Source: JBDTRY01 sp039931435 | Lineage (GTDB): Bacteria; Acidobacteriota; Thermoanaerobaculia; Gp7-AA8 | Assembly (NCBI GenBank): GCA_039931435.1 | Contig: JBDTRY010000211.1 | Coordinates: 1 to 6,746, forward strand | Length of the DNA: 6,746 bases | Direction: 5' to 3' | Shown here: positions 5,407 to 6,746 of the stretch, one piece after another | Layout: each line of letters opens with the position of its first letter | How positions within the stretch are numbered: the stretch's first letter is position 1 | Program-made: the position numbers and the translations under genes | The notes under the pieces: model-generated | What the model was told of the DNA's origin: nothing | The model's input: the letters and a program-made list of their open reading frames with translations, nothing else | Databases searched by the model: none

Positions 5407-6519
5407 ATGGCTCAGCGCAAATCCCAATCGACAGAAACGACTGACGTGCCGGTTATCGAGGGAGGGAGCTTCCCGACGCTTCCTCTTCCGCTGCCAATTC
5501 CCTATCCACCCATGGAAGCGAAGCGGGTCGACGCAGTGCCCGCCAAGGGCGACTGGCTCTTCGAGCCGAAGTGGGACGGCTTCCGGGCCATCGTCTTCAG
5601 GGCCTCCGATTCCGTGGTCATCCAGTCGAAATCAGGCCAGCCGCTGGGGCGATACTTCCCGGAGTTGATCGAGGCCTTTCGTGCCCTGCCCCACGATCAC
5701 TTCGTTCTTGATGGCGAGATCGTCATTCCTATCGAAGGCCATCTCTCGTTCGACGATCTGCTGCAGAGAATTCATCCGGCTGAATCACGAATCCGCAAGC
5801 TCTCCGCACAGACTCCCGCGCAATATTTTGCCTTCGATCTCCTCGTCGAAGATGGGCGCTCCCTGGTCGGAGAACCGTTGGCCATGCGCAGGGAGCGACT
5901 GGACCAGTTTTTTGAATCGGAGGCGCAACGATCGCCGATCAAGCTCTCTCCGGCCACCACGGATCGCAACATCGCCGAGGAGTGGTTCCGCGACTTCGGA
6001 GACCTTGGGTTGGATGGAGTGATGGCCAAGAAAATCAGCGCGCCCTATCACTCCGGAGATCGCAACGGCATGGTCAAGGTCAAACATCTCATCACGGCCG
6101 ACTGCGTGGTGGGTGGCTACCGCTACGCCAGCGGCAGCACGGCGGCGATCGGTTCTCTGCTGCTGGGGCTCTACGACGAGCAGAAGCGTCTCGTCTTCGT
6201 CGGCCACACCTCGTCGTTCAACAAGGAACAGAAGGTGGCGCTGCGCGAGGTCGTTGAACCCCTGCGCGGTGAGAATCCCTTCGAGGTACGCGTTCCCGGT
6301 GGTCCAAGCCGCTGGGCTACGGAAAAAAGCGGCGAATGGGAAGCGGTCAAGCCGCAGCTCGTCTGCGAAGTGGAGTACGACTACTACTCGCAACATCGCT
6401 TCCGGCACGGGACGAAGTTCCTGCGCTGGCGGCCGGAGAAGGCGCCAGAGAGCTGCACGATGGAGCAGGTCGACCCGGCGCGAAGAAAGGGGACGCTGGA
6501 AAAGCTGGGCATGATGTGA
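5407..6519 (+). CDS. ligC: ATP-dependent DNA ligase, LigC type
   Basis: Seals nicked DNA through an enzyme-AMP intermediate, using ATP. The 370-residue protein is a two-domain ligase. The nucleotidyltransferase domain has motif I FEPKWDGFR with adenylated K55, Ia QSKSG (73-77), III VLDGEIVI (100-107), IIIa YFAFDLL (140-146), IV LDGVMAKK (202-209, Asp where many ligases have Glu) and V MVKVKH (222-227). An OB-fold domain follows (about 229-345) with motif VI RHGTKFLRWRPEK (333-345). The MVKVKHLITADCVVGGYRY and RHGTKFLRWRP forms are characteristic of the LigC group. No polymerase or phosphoesterase domain is fused; a polymerase of the LigD type is encoded separately at 2013-2996. Residues 20-36 are Pro-rich and form a linker before the catalytic domain. 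In mycobacteria LigC works with a stand-alone primase-polymerase in excision repair, a plausible parallel. The stop codon coincides with the start of a repeated leader (6517-6533). The symbol is by family resemblance only. Confidence 0.92.
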   Translation: MAQRKSQSTETTDVPVIEGGSFPTLPLPLPIPYPPMEAKRVDAVPAKGDWLFEPKWDGFRAIVFRASDSVVIQSKSGQPLGRYFPELIEAFRALPHDHFVLDGEIVIPIEGHLSFDDLLQRIHPAESRIRKLSAQTPAQYFAFDLLVEDGRSLVGEPLAMRRERLDQFFESEAQRSPIKLSPATTDRNIAEEWFRDFGDLGLDGVMAKKISAPYHSGDRNGMVKVKHLITADCVVGGYRYASGSTAAIGSLLLGLYDEQKRLVFVGHTSSFNKEQKVALREVVEPLRGENPFEVRVPGGPSRWATEKSGEWEAVKPQLVCEVEYDYYSQHRFRHGTKFLRWRPEKAPESCTMEQVDPARRKGTLEKLGMM

Positions 6520-6533
6520 ACCAGAGGGAAGAA
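6517..6533 (+). repeat. 17-nt leader of the 3' repeat, copy 1 (overlaps ligase stop)
   Basis: TGAACCAGAGGGAAGAA recurs at 6698-6714 with one mismatch. Its first three bases are the ligase stop codon. In both places a GTCATCC sequence follows 13-16 nt later, so the leader seems to belong to the repeat unit rather than to the gene. Confidence 0.6.
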
Positions 6534-6548
6534 CCTCGATGGCCGGCT

Positions 6549-6650
6549 GTCATCCTGAGCGTCGAGCGAAGGATCTCTTCCACCTTCCCGGCTGCCAGCC
6601 CGCTCCTCGTTGGATGAGATCCTTCGCTCGCTGCGCTCCCTCAGGATGAC
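6549..6650. repeat. Dispersed inverted repeat (GTCATCCTGAG type) downstream of the ligase
   Basis: The left arm 6549-6577 starts GTCATCCTGAG and ends CGAGCGAAGGATCTC. The right arm 6616-6650 is its reverse complement apart from 6 extra bases in the middle (GGAGCGCAG against CGT on the left). The arms enclose a 38-nt spacer. Inverted pairs of GTCATCCTGAG...GCGAAGGATCT are a common intergenic repeat in Acidobacteriota, Gemmatimonadota and other high-GC groups. The large stem could end or stabilise the ligase transcript. Confidence 0.75.
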
Positions 6651-6697
6651 AAGCGCCCCTTGGGAGTTTCTTTCAAGCGAGGGTACAGCACGGGCGC

Positions 6698-6746
6698 TGA
6701 ACCAGAGTGAAGAAACAATGAGCGCCGTCATCCCGAGCGAGAGCGA
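6698..6746 (+). repeat. Second copy of the leader plus repeat, cut by the window end
   Basis: TGAACCAGAGTGAAGAA (6698-6714) is followed by GTCATCCCGAGCG from 6728, matching the leader and left arm of the preceding unit at 181-nt (leader) and 179-nt (arm) offsets. Only the first 19 nt of this arm are inside the window. This suggests a tandem arrangement of the repeat. Confidence 0.6.

Noticed and set aside
5785..6408. Minus-strand open frame (207 codons) across the ligase gene
   Set aside because: It is antisense to a ligase with all nucleotidyltransferase motifs and has no recognisable domain.

Overview
The window is about 63% G+C bacterial chromosome with no plasmid or phage hallmarks. The gene set is a REP-associated tyrosine transposase with a DnaA-C-like tail, a stand-alone LigD-type polymerase, a LigC-type ATP-dependent DNA ligase, a PLP decarboxylase and a VOC-fold protein. 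Together with three kinds of dispersed palindromic repeats, this suits a large-genome soil or sediment bacterium such as Acidobacteriota, Gemmatimonadota, Myxococcota or a relative. That placement is an impression from gene style and repeats, not proof.

Layout. Positions 1-842 hold the 3' part of a RAYT-like transposase gene that enters from the left edge. A gene-free stretch (843-1073) with one hairpin follows. Positions 1074-1721 carry a decayed, 5'-truncated IS481-family transposase, and 1761-1800 holds a repeat that probably comes from the IS end. A large imperfect inverted repeat (1816-1938) leads into a stand-alone LigD-like polymerase/primase gene (2013-2996, +). That gene converges on, and overlaps by 9 bp, a group II PLP-dependent decarboxylase (2988-4427, -). 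The 376-bp gap after the decarboxylase holds an 8-bp inverted repeat in its upstream region and an 84-bp doublet of GTAG-headed palindromes (4574-4657) that looks like a REPIN/BIME. A VOC-fold gene (4804-5214, -) is divergent from a LigC-type ligase gene (5407-6519, +). The right edge carries a third palindromic repeat (6549-6650) and the beginning of another copy (from about 6728). Each copy is preceded by the same 17-nt leader, and the first leader starts on the ligase stop codon.

How it fits together. The polymerase and the ligase are the two catalytic activities needed to fill and seal short gaps or broken ends. Their presence within 2.5 kb of each other suggests a split-subunit relative of LigD or of the mycobacterial LigC/Prim-PolC repair pair. 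No Ku gene or 3'-phosphoesterase domain is visible here. The decarboxylase and VOC genes between them lie on the opposite strand and have no obvious repair role. The most unusual signal is the density and variety of non-coding palindromes near a RAYT gene. Whether that RAYT mobilises the GTAG-headed doublet cannot be decided from this window.
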